From IMG/VR virus record IMGVR_UViG_3300025889_000631, positions 1 to 30,135 of that record: a stretch of DNA of 30,135 nucleotides; one strand, written 5' to 3'. Source of the stretch: a virus. Every line of letters starts with the position of its first letter. Position 1 is the first letter of the stretch. The position numbers were made by a program, and so were the translations under genes. The notes under the pieces were generated by a model. That model was not told the origin of the DNA. It did not search any database and was given only the letters and a program-made list of their open reading frames with translations. This document shows, in pieces, positions 17,466-23,939 of the stretch.

Positions 17466-17467
17466 TT

Positions 17468-17650
17468 ATGATTAATACAGTTACAAAAAAATATGACACT
17501 TTTACAAATAGATTTGTAAGTTATGAAATAGTTTATAATAGTGGTTTAGTAGCAACTGTACCACTAGACCCAGCAAACACAGATTACCAAGCAATACAAG
17601 AGTGGATTGCAGAAGGAAACACAGTAATAGATAACGGAGCAAATAACTAA
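17468..17650 (+). CDS. Small tail-locus protein, 60 aa
   Basis: A 60-residue protein (MINTVTKKYDTFTNRFVSYEIVYNSGLVATVPLDPANTDYQAIQEWIAEGN...). The C-terminal DPANTDYQAIQEWIAEGN motif is common in small proteins that follow fibre genes, where they are sometimes regarded as fibre chaperones. No experimental role is known to me. The start is two bases after the previous stop and the stop overlaps the next start. Confidence 0.6.
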   Translation: MINTVTKKYDTFTNRFVSYEIVYNSGLVATVPLDPANTDYQAIQEWIAEGNTVIDNGANN

Positions 17651-18132
17651 TGGCAATAACAAAAATACAATCAGAAAGTCTTAACCTTGCAGACGACTTT
17701 GCATTTACTGGTACAATTACTGGTGCTGGTGGTGGAAAAATTTTACAACATGTTACTAATACATCTGGATCAGGAACTTCAACAACTGCAACTGGATTTA
17801 CTGCTACTTCTGGATTGCCAACTGTTAGTATAACACCAAGTTCAACATCAAGTAAAATACTTGTTTTTGCAAATTTTGGAGAAATGAAAGTAAGTAGTGG
17901 TGAAGGTTATATAACTATATTCAGAGATAGTGTTGATTTAGGAAGAAATAATTACGGAATGACTGGAACAAGATCAACAACAACAACTCCTGCTGGTGCT
18001 GGAATTATTACGGATATTCCAAACACTACATCTCAAATTACTTACACCGTTAGAGTAAGAGGTGGCACAGGAGTTACAGTTACTGTAGGTGGAGTTGGAC
18101 AAACTTTAACATGTTTAGAATTAGGAGCATAA
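17650..18132 (+). CDS. Putative tail tip protein, 160 aa
   Basis: A 160-residue protein with an N-terminal ITKIQSESLNLADDFAFTGTITGAGG motif typical of fibre-end proteins of marine phages (the usual form is 'AITKIQTESLNLADDFAFTGTVTGAGG'), then a Ser/Thr/Gly-rich beta domain (ILVFANFGEMKV, YITIFRDSVDLG). It is compatible with a trimeric tip. Role inferred from motif and place. Confidence 0.65.
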   Translation: MAITKIQSESLNLADDFAFTGTITGAGGGKILQHVTNTSGSGTSTTATGFTATSGLPTVSITPSSTSSKILVFANFGEMKVSSGEGYITIFRDSVDLGRNNYGMTGTRSTTTTPAGAGIITDIPNTTSQITYTVRVRGGTGVTVTVGGVGQTLTCLELGA

Positions 18133-18133
18133 A

Positions 18134-18403
18134 ATGGCAACAAGTGGAAATAAAATAGTTGAAGCAGTAAAATTAATAAATCCTGATGCACAATTTAGTG
18201 TAACTGATGAAGATATTAATAAAATTCAATGGCACAATGGAACTACACCTATTTCTAAATCAGAAATAGAAGCCATGATACCAATTGTTGAACAAGAAAT
18301 GGCACAAGCACAATTAGATAGAGAAACTAAAAAACAAGAAGCTGAAGTAATTATGGAACAATTAGGATTAACCAAAGAACACTTAAAAGCATTAGGATTA
18401 TAA
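18134..18403 (+). CDS. XkdW-like tail-locus protein
   Basis: An 89-residue protein with an N-terminal domain (VKLINPDAQFSVTDEDINKIQWHNGTTPISKSEIEAMI) that looks like the small XkdW-type family found next to phage tail fibres, and a charged helical C-terminus (VEQEMAQAQLDRETKKQEAEVIMEQLGL) that could act as a coiled coil. Such proteins are often suggested to help fibre assembly. It starts two bases after the previous gene. Confidence 0.6.
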   Translation: MATSGNKIVEAVKLINPDAQFSVTDEDINKIQWHNGTTPISKSEIEAMIPIVEQEMAQAQLDRETKKQEAEVIMEQLGLTKEHLKALGL

Positions 18404-18404
18404 T

Positions 18405-19226
18405 ATGGCATATTTAGGAAGACAACCCATTGTAGGAAATTATCAAGTACTAGACGCACTTACAGCTACGACTACTGATACCTATGCACTAACAAAAAAT
18501 AGTGTTGCAGTATTTCCACAAACTCCAGCGAACTGCATTGTATCGTTAAACGGAGTTATTCAAGCACCTTATGATTCTTATACTATATCAGGTTCTAACA
18601 TTGTATTTGCTTCTGCTCTAACTGGTTCTGATAGCATAGACTTCATTACAGTATTAGGAGATGTATTAAATGTAGGTACTGTATCCGATGGTACGATTGG
18701 AATTGCTAAACTATCTGCAACAGGAACTCCAAGTTCTTCTACTTTTCTAAGAGGTGATAATTCTTGGGTATCTGCTGGTGGTGCTAACACTCCAGCTTTT
18801 GAAACATATATGTCATCAGGACAAACTGGTGTTGCAGATAATGTTTTTGTTAAATTAAATTTTAATACAGAAAGGTTTGATACTAACAGTTATTATGATA
18901 CATCTACATATAGATTTACACCTTTAGTAGCTGGTAAATATTATATTTACGCACAAGCATATTGTTATCCAACATCAGCAGATAGTATTTATTCTGCTGA
19001 TATTTCTATTTATAAAAATGGAAGTAATTATAAATATGCTAGTTTTAGAGCAAATTCCTCTTATCCAATAGGTGAAGTTACTAAATTTATTGGTGCAACA
19101 ATAGAATTTAATGGAAGTACAGATTATGTTGAAGTTTATGGAAGAATAAATGTAACAACAAGTACAGGAAATTTTGAAGGTACATCTGCTACTAATGTAT
19201 TTGGCGGATACAAAATTATAGAATAG
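18405..19226 (+). CDS. Tail fibre/tip protein with shared N-terminal module
   Basis: A 273-residue protein. Residues 1 to about 105 (LGRQPIVGNYQVLDALTATTTDTYALTKNSVAVFPQTPANCIVSLNGVIQAP...FITVLGDVLNVG) share layout with the N-terminus of the 16113 protein. The linker AKLSATGTPSSSTFLRGDNSWV (about 103-125) is a standard phage junction before exchangeable tips. The remaining about 150 residues form a C1q/TNF-like beta tip (GVADNVFVKLNFNTERFDTNSYYDTSTYRFTP.AGKYYIYAQAYC). G+C falls from 40% in the module to about 18-28% in the tip, indicating a joined gene. Confidence 0.75.
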   Translation: MAYLGRQPIVGNYQVLDALTATTTDTYALTKNSVAVFPQTPANCIVSLNGVIQAPYDSYTISGSNIVFASALTGSDSIDFITVLGDVLNVGTVSDGTIGIAKLSATGTPSSSTFLRGDNSWVSAGGANTPAFETYMSSGQTGVADNVFVKLNFNTERFDTNSYYDTSTYRFTPLVAGKYYIYAQAYCYPTSADSIYSADISIYKNGSNYKYASFRANSSYPIGEVTKFIGATIEFNGSTDYVEVYGRINVTTSTGNFEGTSATNVFGGYKIIE

Positions 19227-19234
19227 GAATTATT

Positions 19235-19555
19235 ATGACAAACTTATCAACTAAAATAAAACTATACGCAAACCAAGAAATAGATTTTACTAAAGATGTA
19301 ATTCTACAAGACAACTCCGATGGTAAAGGAGTATTCATAGCTGAATGGAACTTACCTATTGCTAAACCTACTAAAGCACAATTAGATGCACTTGATGCAC
19401 AAGCAACTACTTATGAGAACAATGAAAAGATTAAAGCAACTAGAAAATCTTTATATGGTTCTTGGGATAAGCAATTAGAAGAAATTTACGATAATGGAAT
19501 AGATAGCTGGAAAGCTAGAATAGCACAAATCAAAGCTGATAATCCTAAGGAGTAA
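19235..19555 (+). CDS. Tail-locus chaperone-like protein (XkdW/APC type)
   Basis: A 106-residue protein that combines DVILQDNSDGKGVFIAEWNLPIAKPTKAQLDAL (about 20-52; XkdW-like) with a C-terminal RKSLYGSWDKQLEEIYDNGIDSWKARIAQIKADNPK that resembles phage tail assembly chaperones. It lies between tip genes and is probably needed for folding or assembly of one of them. The start is nine bases after the previous stop. Confidence 0.65.
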   Translation: MTNLSTKIKLYANQEIDFTKDVILQDNSDGKGVFIAEWNLPIAKPTKAQLDALDAQATTYENNEKIKATRKSLYGSWDKQLEEIYDNGIDSWKARIAQIKADNPKE

Positions 19556-19558
19556 GAC

Positions 19559-20164
19559 ATGGCTCTTATTTCTGTTTCTAATAACGCCTTACAAAATATA
19601 ACGGCAGTACCAGCTTCTGTACCTACTGGTGCTTTAGTATTATTATCTACCCAAACTGCAAGTAGTTCAGCTTCTATTAGCTTTACATCAGGAATAGATA
19701 GTACCTATGATTCCTATGTGTTTAAGTTTATCAATGTTCACCCATCTATTGATACTGTAAGATTTGAATTTAATGGAAGTACAGATGGCGGTTCTAACTA
19801 CAATGTAATAAAAACAACTACATATTTTAGTGCTTATCATGCTGAAGCAGATGATACTGCTGTTTTGAATTATCAAACTTCAAGAGATTTAGCTCAATCA
19901 ACATCTTTTCAAAATTTAGGATATTCAGATAGTAATAATGATGATGCTTCTTTATCAGGAACATTACAATTATTTAATCCTAGTTCCACTACCTATGTAA
20001 AACATTTTATTTCTGAAAATAATGTAATGCATGCATATCCTATGCCTTTGAGTAGTTATGTTGCTGGTTATTTTAATACTACAAGTGCTATAAATGCAAT
20101 TCAGTTTAGATATGATGCTGGCAACATTGATGACGGCATCATCAAAATGTATGGAGTGAAATAA
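19559..20164 (+). CDS. Tandem tail tip paralogue 1
   Basis: A 201-residue beta-rich protein and the first of three paralogues in a row. Shared landmarks are SISFTSGIDSTYDSYVFKF(I)N.HPS, TDGGSNYNV, a FNPSSTTYVKHF motif, and the C-terminal GYFNTTSAINAI.F....GNIDDGIIKMYGVK. Related proteins occur in other marine phages as presumed tail or receptor-binding proteins. An AAGGAG site precedes the start. The stop overlaps the next start (TAATG). Confidence 0.72.
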   Translation: MALISVSNNALQNITAVPASVPTGALVLLSTQTASSSASISFTSGIDSTYDSYVFKFINVHPSIDTVRFEFNGSTDGGSNYNVIKTTTYFSAYHAEADDTAVLNYQTSRDLAQSTSFQNLGYSDSNNDDASLSGTLQLFNPSSTTYVKHFISENNVMHAYPMPLSSYVAGYFNTTSAINAIQFRYDAGNIDDGIIKMYGVK

Positions 20165-20766
20165 TGCCTTTACTGTATCACAACAATAACTCTATCTCTA
20201 ATGTAACTTCATTCCCACAAGTACCTAGTGGAAGTCCTGTATTATTATCTACGGCTACTGCATCAGCTTCTAGTTCTATTAGCTTCACAAGCGGTATTGA
20301 TACCACCTATGATGTTTATTATTTTGAGTTTATCAATATTCACCCAAGTGTTGATGATGCAAGTCTTCAATTTAATTTAAGTACAGATAGTGGAAGTAAT
20401 TATAATGTAACTAAAACCACAACTTTTTTTAGAACTTGGCATGGAGAAGATGATGCTTTAACTACATTGACATATGATGATGGTAGAGATTTGGCACAAT
20501 CAACAGGTTATCAAATTATAGGTGCAGGAGTAGGAACAGATAATGACCAAAATTTATCAGGTTCAATGACTTTATTTAATCCTAGTTCTAATACATTTGT
20601 AAAACACTTTTTAAGTAATATAAGTATTCTCACATCAAATGATTATAATAGAAATGACTTTATTGCAGGATATGGAAATACAACAAGTGCAATAAATGCA
20701 ATCCGTTTTCAAATGTCATCAGGCAACATAGATGCTGGAACAATTAAAATGTATGGGATTAAATAA
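20164..20766 (+). CDS. Tandem tail tip paralogue 2
   Basis: A 200-residue protein with the same plan as its neighbours: SISFTSGIDTTYDVYYFEFINIHPS, TDSGSNYNVTKTTTFF, FNPSSNTFVKHF and the closing GYGNTTSAINAIRFQMSSGNIDAGTIKMYGIK. The segments between these landmarks differ most from copy 1 at about 85-115 and 145-165, which are likely to be surface loops. It is coupled by one-base overlaps at both ends. Confidence 0.72.
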   Translation: MPLLYHNNNSISNVTSFPQVPSGSPVLLSTATASASSSISFTSGIDTTYDVYYFEFINIHPSVDDASLQFNLSTDSGSNYNVTKTTTFFRTWHGEDDALTTLTYDDGRDLAQSTGYQIIGAGVGTDNDQNLSGSMTLFNPSSNTFVKHFLSNISILTSNDYNRNDFIAGYGNTTSAINAIRFQMSSGNIDAGTIKMYGIK

Positions 20767-21350
20767 TGCCACTAACTAAATTAAATAATAAAGCTGTAGC
20801 AAATGTAACTTCTATACCAGTTGCTCTAGGAGATATGGTATTAGTATCTAGTGCTACTGCTTCATCTTCTGCTAGTATAGAATTTTCATTGGGGAATTAT
20901 AAGGAGTATAAATTCTTCTTTGTGAATATTCACCCACAAAATGATGGCGTACAATTTAGATTTCAAACTTCAACAGACGGTGGAAGTAATTATGGAGTTA
21001 CTAATACTTCAACATATTTTATTGCTTATCAAAATGAAGCTGGTACAGAAAATGATTTAACTTACATTACAGGAAGTGACCAAGCACAAACAACAAATGA
21101 TATTGCATTAGGTAGTGGGGATAATGCTAATGACAGTGGTATAGCTGGAACATTACAGATTTTTAATCCATCATCAACAACCTATGTTAAACATTGGATT
21201 AATAGGTCAATCAATGATCCAAGTTCGTATGCACAAGATGAATTTCAAGCTGGATATTTTAATACCACATCAGCATTAACTAATATCAGATTCCAAATGT
21301 CTAGCGGAAACATAGATGATGGTAAGATATTGATGTTTGGCATTAACTAA
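20766..21350 (+). CDS. Tandem tail tip paralogue 3
   Basis: A 194-residue third copy. It keeps the FFVNIHPQNDGVQFRFQTSTDGGSNYGV, FNPSSTTYVKHW and GYFNTTSALTNIRFQMSSGNIDDGKILMFGIN landmarks but has a shorter N-terminal region than copies 1 and 2 and other loop sequences. It is the last of the block; two hairpins follow directly after its stop. Confidence 0.72.
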   Translation: MPLTKLNNKAVANVTSIPVALGDMVLVSSATASSSASIEFSLGNYKEYKFFFVNIHPQNDGVQFRFQTSTDGGSNYGVTNTSTYFIAYQNEAGTENDLTYITGSDQAQTTNDIALGSGDNANDSGIAGTLQIFNPSSTTYVKHWINRSINDPSSYAQDEFQAGYFNTTSALTNIRFQMSSGNIDDGKILMFGIN

Positions 21351-21394
21351 AATGGCAAGCATTTTAGCCAATGAATTTTGCTTTGCTCAAAGCA
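21347..21394 (+). terminator. Two adjacent hairpins after the tail tip genes
   Basis: CTAAAATG/CATTTTAG (21347-21354 with 21360-21367, five-base loop) and TGCTTT/AAAGCA (21379-21384 with 21389-21394, four-base loop) stand back to back. No long T run follows either, so they may be weak terminators or 3'-end protectors for the tip mRNA. A 16-codon frame (ATG 21352) runs through both and has no clear ribosome site. Confidence 0.45.
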
Positions 21395-21417
21395 TTAAAT
21401 AATATATAGGAGAATAT

Positions 21418-21702
21418 ATGGAACATAAAATAGTAAATGGTATTCAAGTACCTCTAACCGCAGAAGAAATAGCACAAAGACAAGCAGAAGAATCAGCTTG
21501 GTTAGGTGGTGCTTATCAAAGATCCATGAATGATTTAAGACAAAAAAGAAATGCTTTGTTATCTGCCACAGATTATTTAGCATTATCTGACCAAACCTTA
21601 TCTCCAGAAATGTCTGCATACAGACAAGCATTGAGAGATATAACTGAAGGATTACTAACAGTAGAAGAAGTGAATGCTGTAGTATTTCCTACAAAGCCAT
21701 AA
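21418..21702 (+). CDS. Tail assembly chaperone-like protein
   Basis: A 94-residue protein with the standard C-terminal half of phage tail assembly chaperones: LRQKRNALLSATDYLALSDQTLSPEMSAYRQALRDITEG (about 40-79), where DxxxLxD...YRQxLRD is the family mark. Its N-terminal part is a VPLTAEEIAQRQAEE helix. Such proteins assist assembly of tail fibres or tips. TATAGGAGAATAT precedes the start. Confidence 0.8.
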   Translation: MEHKIVNGIQVPLTAEEIAQRQAEESAWLGGAYQRSMNDLRQKRNALLSATDYLALSDQTLSPEMSAYRQALRDITEGLLTVEEVNAVVFPTKP

Positions 21703-21706
21703 TTAA

Positions 21707-21883
21707 ATGCCTAAGCAATCTTCTACAGAAGTAAAATTGGAATATATCTGCAGAGAGATTAAGGAACTTAAAGAAGAACAAAAACAACTAAGAGCTGATA
21801 TTAATAAAGGCAAAGGTGCTATTTGGTTATTGATTGCTATTTCTGGTATTGTAGCCGCAGCTCTATCTTATTTTAGAAACTAA
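21707..21883 (+). CDS. Coiled-coil protein with one C-terminal membrane segment
   Basis: A 58-residue gene starting four bases after the previous stop. Residues 8-32 form a charged coiled coil (VKLEYICREIKELKEEQKQL), followed by KGKG and a hydrophobic segment at 39-55 (IWLLIAISGIVAAALSY). This architecture is like the XhlA-type small membrane proteins that accompany holins, so a lysis accessory role is possible. Topology: N-terminus in the cytoplasm, by the positive-inside rule. Too short for firm family assignment. Confidence 0.62.
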   Translation: MPKQSSTEVKLEYICREIKELKEEQKQLRADINKGKGAIWLLIAISGIVAAALSYFRN

Positions 21884-21886
21884 CTC

Positions 21887-21915
21887 TTGACATATATTGC
21901 GTTGCAACATATATG
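21887..21915 (+). promoter_or_regulatory. Promoter with overlapping dyad
   Basis: A perfect TTGACA (-35, 21887-21892) is followed after 17 bases by TATATG (21910-21915), a four-of-six -10. The inverted repeat CATATAT/ATATATG (21891-21897 with 21909-21915) covers the spacer and both boxes' inner edges, and its centre contains the palindrome GTTGCAAC (21901-21908). A repressor binding here would block polymerase. It would drive the small gene at 21963. Confidence 0.6.
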
Positions 21916-21962
21916 CACGCATATGATACCTTATAACAACGAAGAAATGGAGTGGTTAAGTT

Positions 21963-22091
21963 ATGTTTAATAATCCTTTTAAGTTTCCAACTTATGCGGA
22001 ATGGAAAGAATCTGTAGAGAAAATTAATGCAGATGTAATGAAGTTCTACAAAGATTGGTTTTCTGATTTAAAAAAATATTTAGACAAATAG
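21963..22091 (+). CDS. Small protein, 42 aa
   Basis: A 42-residue aromatic and Lys-rich protein (MFNNPFKFPTYAEWKESVEK...) that has its own promoter-like site. After a Phe/Pro N-terminus it is one amphipathic helix (about 11-40). Phasin-like short proteins look similar but the match is too weak to name. GGAGTGG lies nine bases before the ATG. Being a lone small gene with a private promoter, it could be an early or regulatory gene. Confidence 0.55.
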   Translation: MFNNPFKFPTYAEWKESVEKINADVMKFYKDWFSDLKKYLDK

Positions 22092-22102
22092 TTTTATTCT
22101 GT

Positions 22103-22134
22103 CATACTAATTAGTATGAAGTTTGCACTAATTA
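22103..22134 (+). promoter_or_regulatory. Palindrome overlapping a start codon, with a second half site
   Basis: CATACTAATTAGTATG (22103-22118) is a perfect 16-base palindrome whose last three bases are the ATG of the following gene. Its core ACTAATTA (22106-22113) recurs at 22127-22134, exactly 21 bases (two helical turns) further. A -35-like TTAGAC (22080) and -10-like CATACT (22103) would place transcription start at the ATG. It could be an operator for a leaderless transcript. Confidence 0.5.
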
Positions 22135-22328
22135 TGTATATTTGTTCTGTAGTTGCAGGACAATGCGGAGATGGAATTACAGATCCTGTAGTTTATCCAA
22201 CGCATAAAGATTGTGCGATAGCTGGCTATACTAAATCCTTAGAAATTATCACAGACATGGATGAAGCAGATGTCAATAAGAATAAGCTGTTCTTTTCTTT
22301 TACTTGTACACAAGCAAATTACAGCTAA
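22116..22328 (+). CDS. Small exported protein, Cys-containing
   Basis: A 70-residue protein with a short hydrophobic N-terminus (MKFALIMYICSVVAG) that may act as a signal, followed by a small domain with Cys at 17, 33 and 64 plus Cys10. Similar small proteins with a YPTHKDCAIAGY... motif are common in marine phages; their role is unknown. No Shine-Dalgarno sequence is visible, and the start codon lies in the palindrome described at 22103, suggesting leaderless expression. The hydrophobic part is short, so export is not certain. Confidence 0.6.
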   Translation: MKFALIMYICSVVAGQCGDGITDPVVYPTHKDCAIAGYTKSLEIITDMDEADVNKNKLFFSFTCTQANYS

Positions 22329-22347
22329 CAATATCTAGTAGTATCTA

Positions 22348-22378
22348 TTTACACATATACAACATATAGCTATACAAC
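22348..22378 (+). promoter_or_regulatory. Promoter-like site before the nuclease/lysis genes
   Basis: TTTACA (22348-22353) is separated by 17 bases from TATACA (22371-22376). TATACAAC occurs twice (22356-22363 and 22371-22378), 15 bases apart, and the palindrome TATAGCTATA (22365-22374) lies between. The downstream gene at 22390 has no ribosome site, so a very short leader is likely. Confidence 0.5.
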
Positions 22379-22389
22379 TATATAGTGTT

Positions 22390-22701
22390 ATGGGTATTAA
22401 TGACAAACATAATAAAGGTATTATATCAGAATTGGTTGCTCTTACCTACCTTGCTAGACTTCCTGATACTATTGTATTTCAAGCTATTCATGGTGTTGGT
22501 CCTGTAGATATTGTTACTTTTAATGTAAAAACAAAAGAGTATATTAACTATGATGTTAAATCTGTGTCTTTCAGAAAGAGCAAAAGCTATGGCTGCAAAG
22601 AAGGTACTAGAATCAATAGATGTGCCAGCAAAAAACAAAAAGACTTAAATGTAAAAATATTATATGTCTACGAGGATGGAAGAGTTAAAGTACAGGATTA
22701 A
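22390..22701 (+). CDS. PD-(D/E)XK nuclease-like protein
   Basis: A 103-residue protein with the core of the PD-(D/E)XK nuclease fold, similar to Holliday-junction resolvases and small phage/intron endonucleases: a helix with Glu14 (GIISELVALTYL), GVGPVDIVTFN with Asp40, and the strand YINYDVKSVS with Asp55-x-Lys57. A basic C-terminal region (KSKSYGCKEGTRINRCASKKQK) follows. Small size agrees with resolvase-like enzymes. It overlaps the lysozyme gene by 26 bases. Its substrate (branched DNA or a specific site) is unknown. Confidence 0.72.
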   Translation: MGINDKHNKGIISELVALTYLARLPDTIVFQAIHGVGPVDIVTFNVKTKEYINYDVKSVSFRKSKSYGCKEGTRINRCASKKQKDLNVKILYVYEDGRVKVQD

Positions 22702-23104
22702 AGAACACGAAGGGTTCAGAGATACTGTTTACTACGATCACTTAGGAAACGCTACAGTAGGTTGGGGTCATCTAGTTACATCCGAAGATAACTTTACTTC
22801 TGGAGTTACCTACCCAGAGGAAGTCCTGGAGCAAGTCTTTGAAAAAGATTTTGCCAAAGCCAAAGAAGGAGCAGATGAATTGTGCAGAAATCTACCTATT
22901 AATTATATTGCAAGAGGTGTGATTATTGAAATGTGTTTTCAATTAGGCAAAACAGGAGTTTCTAAATTTAAGAAAATGTTTGCAGCATTACAGACAGAGG
23001 ATTATACAACAGCTAGTGAAGAGATGTTAGATTCTAAATGGTTTGAACAAACACCAGTTAGAGCTAAGTCTTTATCTTATATTATGAGGAGTTCTAACAA
23101 ATGA
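22676..23104 (+). CDS. GH24 lysozyme (T4-type endolysin)
   Basis: A 142-residue muramidase that breaks the cell wall at the end of infection. The T4 lysozyme catalytic triad is present with exact spacing: Glu12 in KEHEGF, Asp21 in YYDHLGN and Thr27 in NATVGWGHL (distances 9 and 6, as E11/D20/T26 in T4). No signal peptide or membrane anchor precedes it, so release needs a holin. An ATG at 22664 would add four residues; I prefer the ATG at 22676, as it gives the usual distance to the catalytic Glu. Neither start has a proper ribosome site. The stop overlaps the holin-like start (ATGA). Confidence 0.93.
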   Translation: MEELKYRIKEHEGFRDTVYYDHLGNATVGWGHLVTSEDNFTSGVTYPEEVLEQVFEKDFAKAKEGADELCRNLPINYIARGVIIEMCFQLGKTGVSKFKKMFAALQTEDYTTASEEMLDSKWFEQTPVRAKSLSYIMRSSNK

Positions 23105-23481
23105 TTTGGAGTATCTTACCAACTCTATTTAAAACAGGAGTAGATGTCTTTAACAAAAGGCAAGAAACCAAACGATTAGAAGCTCTTGCAGAACGAAACT
23201 ATATGGAGCGTGTAGCCAAAGGCGAAGTAGAATACCAATCCAAAGTCATGGATAATCAAAATCAAGGGTGGAAAGATGAGCTAGTGCTTATCATTGTATG
23301 CTTACCTATTGTTATTCTTGCTTGGTCTATCTTCTCTGGAGACCCTCATGCCAAAGAAAAATTAGATATGTTCTTTGAATATTTCAATAATTTCCCAGAA
23401 TTTTACAAGTGGTTAGTAGTAGGAATATTTGGTTCTATCTATGGATTAAAGCCAGGTATTGATTTATTAAAGAAAAAATAA
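23101..23481 (+). CDS. Holin-like membrane protein
   Basis: A 126-residue protein with hydrophobic segments at about 1-16, 60-79 (ELVLIIVCLPIVILAWSIF) and 102-116 (YKWLVVGIFGSIYGLK), separated by a charged helix. This layout and the motif GWKDELVLIIVCLPIV plus the closing FPEFYKWLVVGIFGSIYGLK occur in three-segment holins next to endolysin genes of marine phages and GTA-like elements. It would release the lysozyme through the inner membrane. Its start overlaps the lysozyme stop by four bases, which indicates coupled translation. Confidence 0.78.
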   Translation: MIWSILPTLFKTGVDVFNKRQETKRLEALAERNYMERVAKGEVEYQSKVMDNQNQGWKDELVLIIVCLPIVILAWSIFSGDPHAKEKLDMFFEYFNNFPEFYKWLVVGIFGSIYGLKPGIDLLKKK

Positions 23482-23627
23482 TGTCACAAGATATTTACAA
23501 AATGTTCAGTTCACAGTATTCCAAGAAGATAAGTTTATTATCACAACAAACTGGAGAACGATATGGCAAAAAAAAATCTTCTAGGACTAGCAAAGCTACC
23601 AAAAAAAAAGATAAGAAGAAAAGGTAG
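23481..23627 (+). CDS. Small Lys/Ser-rich protein, 48 aa
   Basis: A 48-residue gene whose ATG overlaps the TAA of the holin-like gene. Residues 1-22 are polar (MSQDIYKMFSSQYSKKISLL), and 28-48 are very basic (GKKKSSRTSKATKKKDKKKR). It could bind nucleic acid. The last 65 bases are also used by the next gene in another frame. No family recognised. Confidence 0.5.
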   Translation: MSQDIYKMFSSQYSKKISLLSQQTGERYGKKKSSRTSKATKKKDKKKR

Positions 23628-23685
23628 ACATTCCAAAAAGCATAAAGCTAAGAAGTTTTCTCGTGGACAGGGGAAGCCGATATGA
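23563..23685 (+). CDS. Very basic 40-aa protein overlapping in another frame
   Basis: A 40-residue protein (17 Lys/Arg, 3 His) with the core KLPKKKIRRKGRHSKKHKAKKF. Very small KIRRKGRH-type proteins recur in marine phages; they look like nucleic acid binders of unknown role. CTGGAG at seven bases before the ATG is a good ribosome site. It overlaps 23481-23627 by 65 bases, and its stop overlaps the next start (ATGA). That both frames code for Lys-rich proteins follows from the poly-A composition. Confidence 0.6.
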   Translation: MAKKNLLGLAKLPKKKIRRKGRHSKKHKAKKFSRGQGKPI

Positions 23686-23939
23686 GAAGATTTTGTGGTT
23701 GCCAAAAGAGATCTTTCTATAATAGAATACGCAACTTTATTTTAAAGAAATTATTAACATTCTTTGGTAGAATGGAAAATAAACTATGGAGAGAATTGTA
23801 TGTTCTTAAATCTACGAAACCTTGTACCTGTAATCAGAACAGAAGTATGCAAGAATTTACGAAGAGAGTATCAGCACAATCTCCTAACCCAGATATGTTC
23901 AATCATTGCGTTGTTAATGATGATAAGGATTATACCTAA
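23682..23939 (+). CDS. Cys-containing protein, 85 aa
   Basis: An 85-residue protein with paired Cys at 5/7 (CGC) and 48/50 (CTC) and one at 76, plus a hydrophobic basic stretch FILKKLLTFFGR (19-30). The two CxC pairs could bind metal. The family is not recognised. The start overlaps the previous stop and the stop overlaps the next start (TAATG), as in all genes from 23101 to 24718, supporting a real translated chain. Confidence 0.55.
   Translation: MRRFCGCQKRSFYNRIRNFILKKLLTFFGRMENKLWRELYVLKSTKPCTCNQNRSMQEFTKRVSAQSPNPDMFNHCVVNDDKDYT

Noticed and set aside
21884-21962. tRNA gene or attachment site in the non-coding stretches
   Set aside because: No cloverleaf with TTCRA-type loop or CCA end was found in any gap, and there is no integrase in the window.
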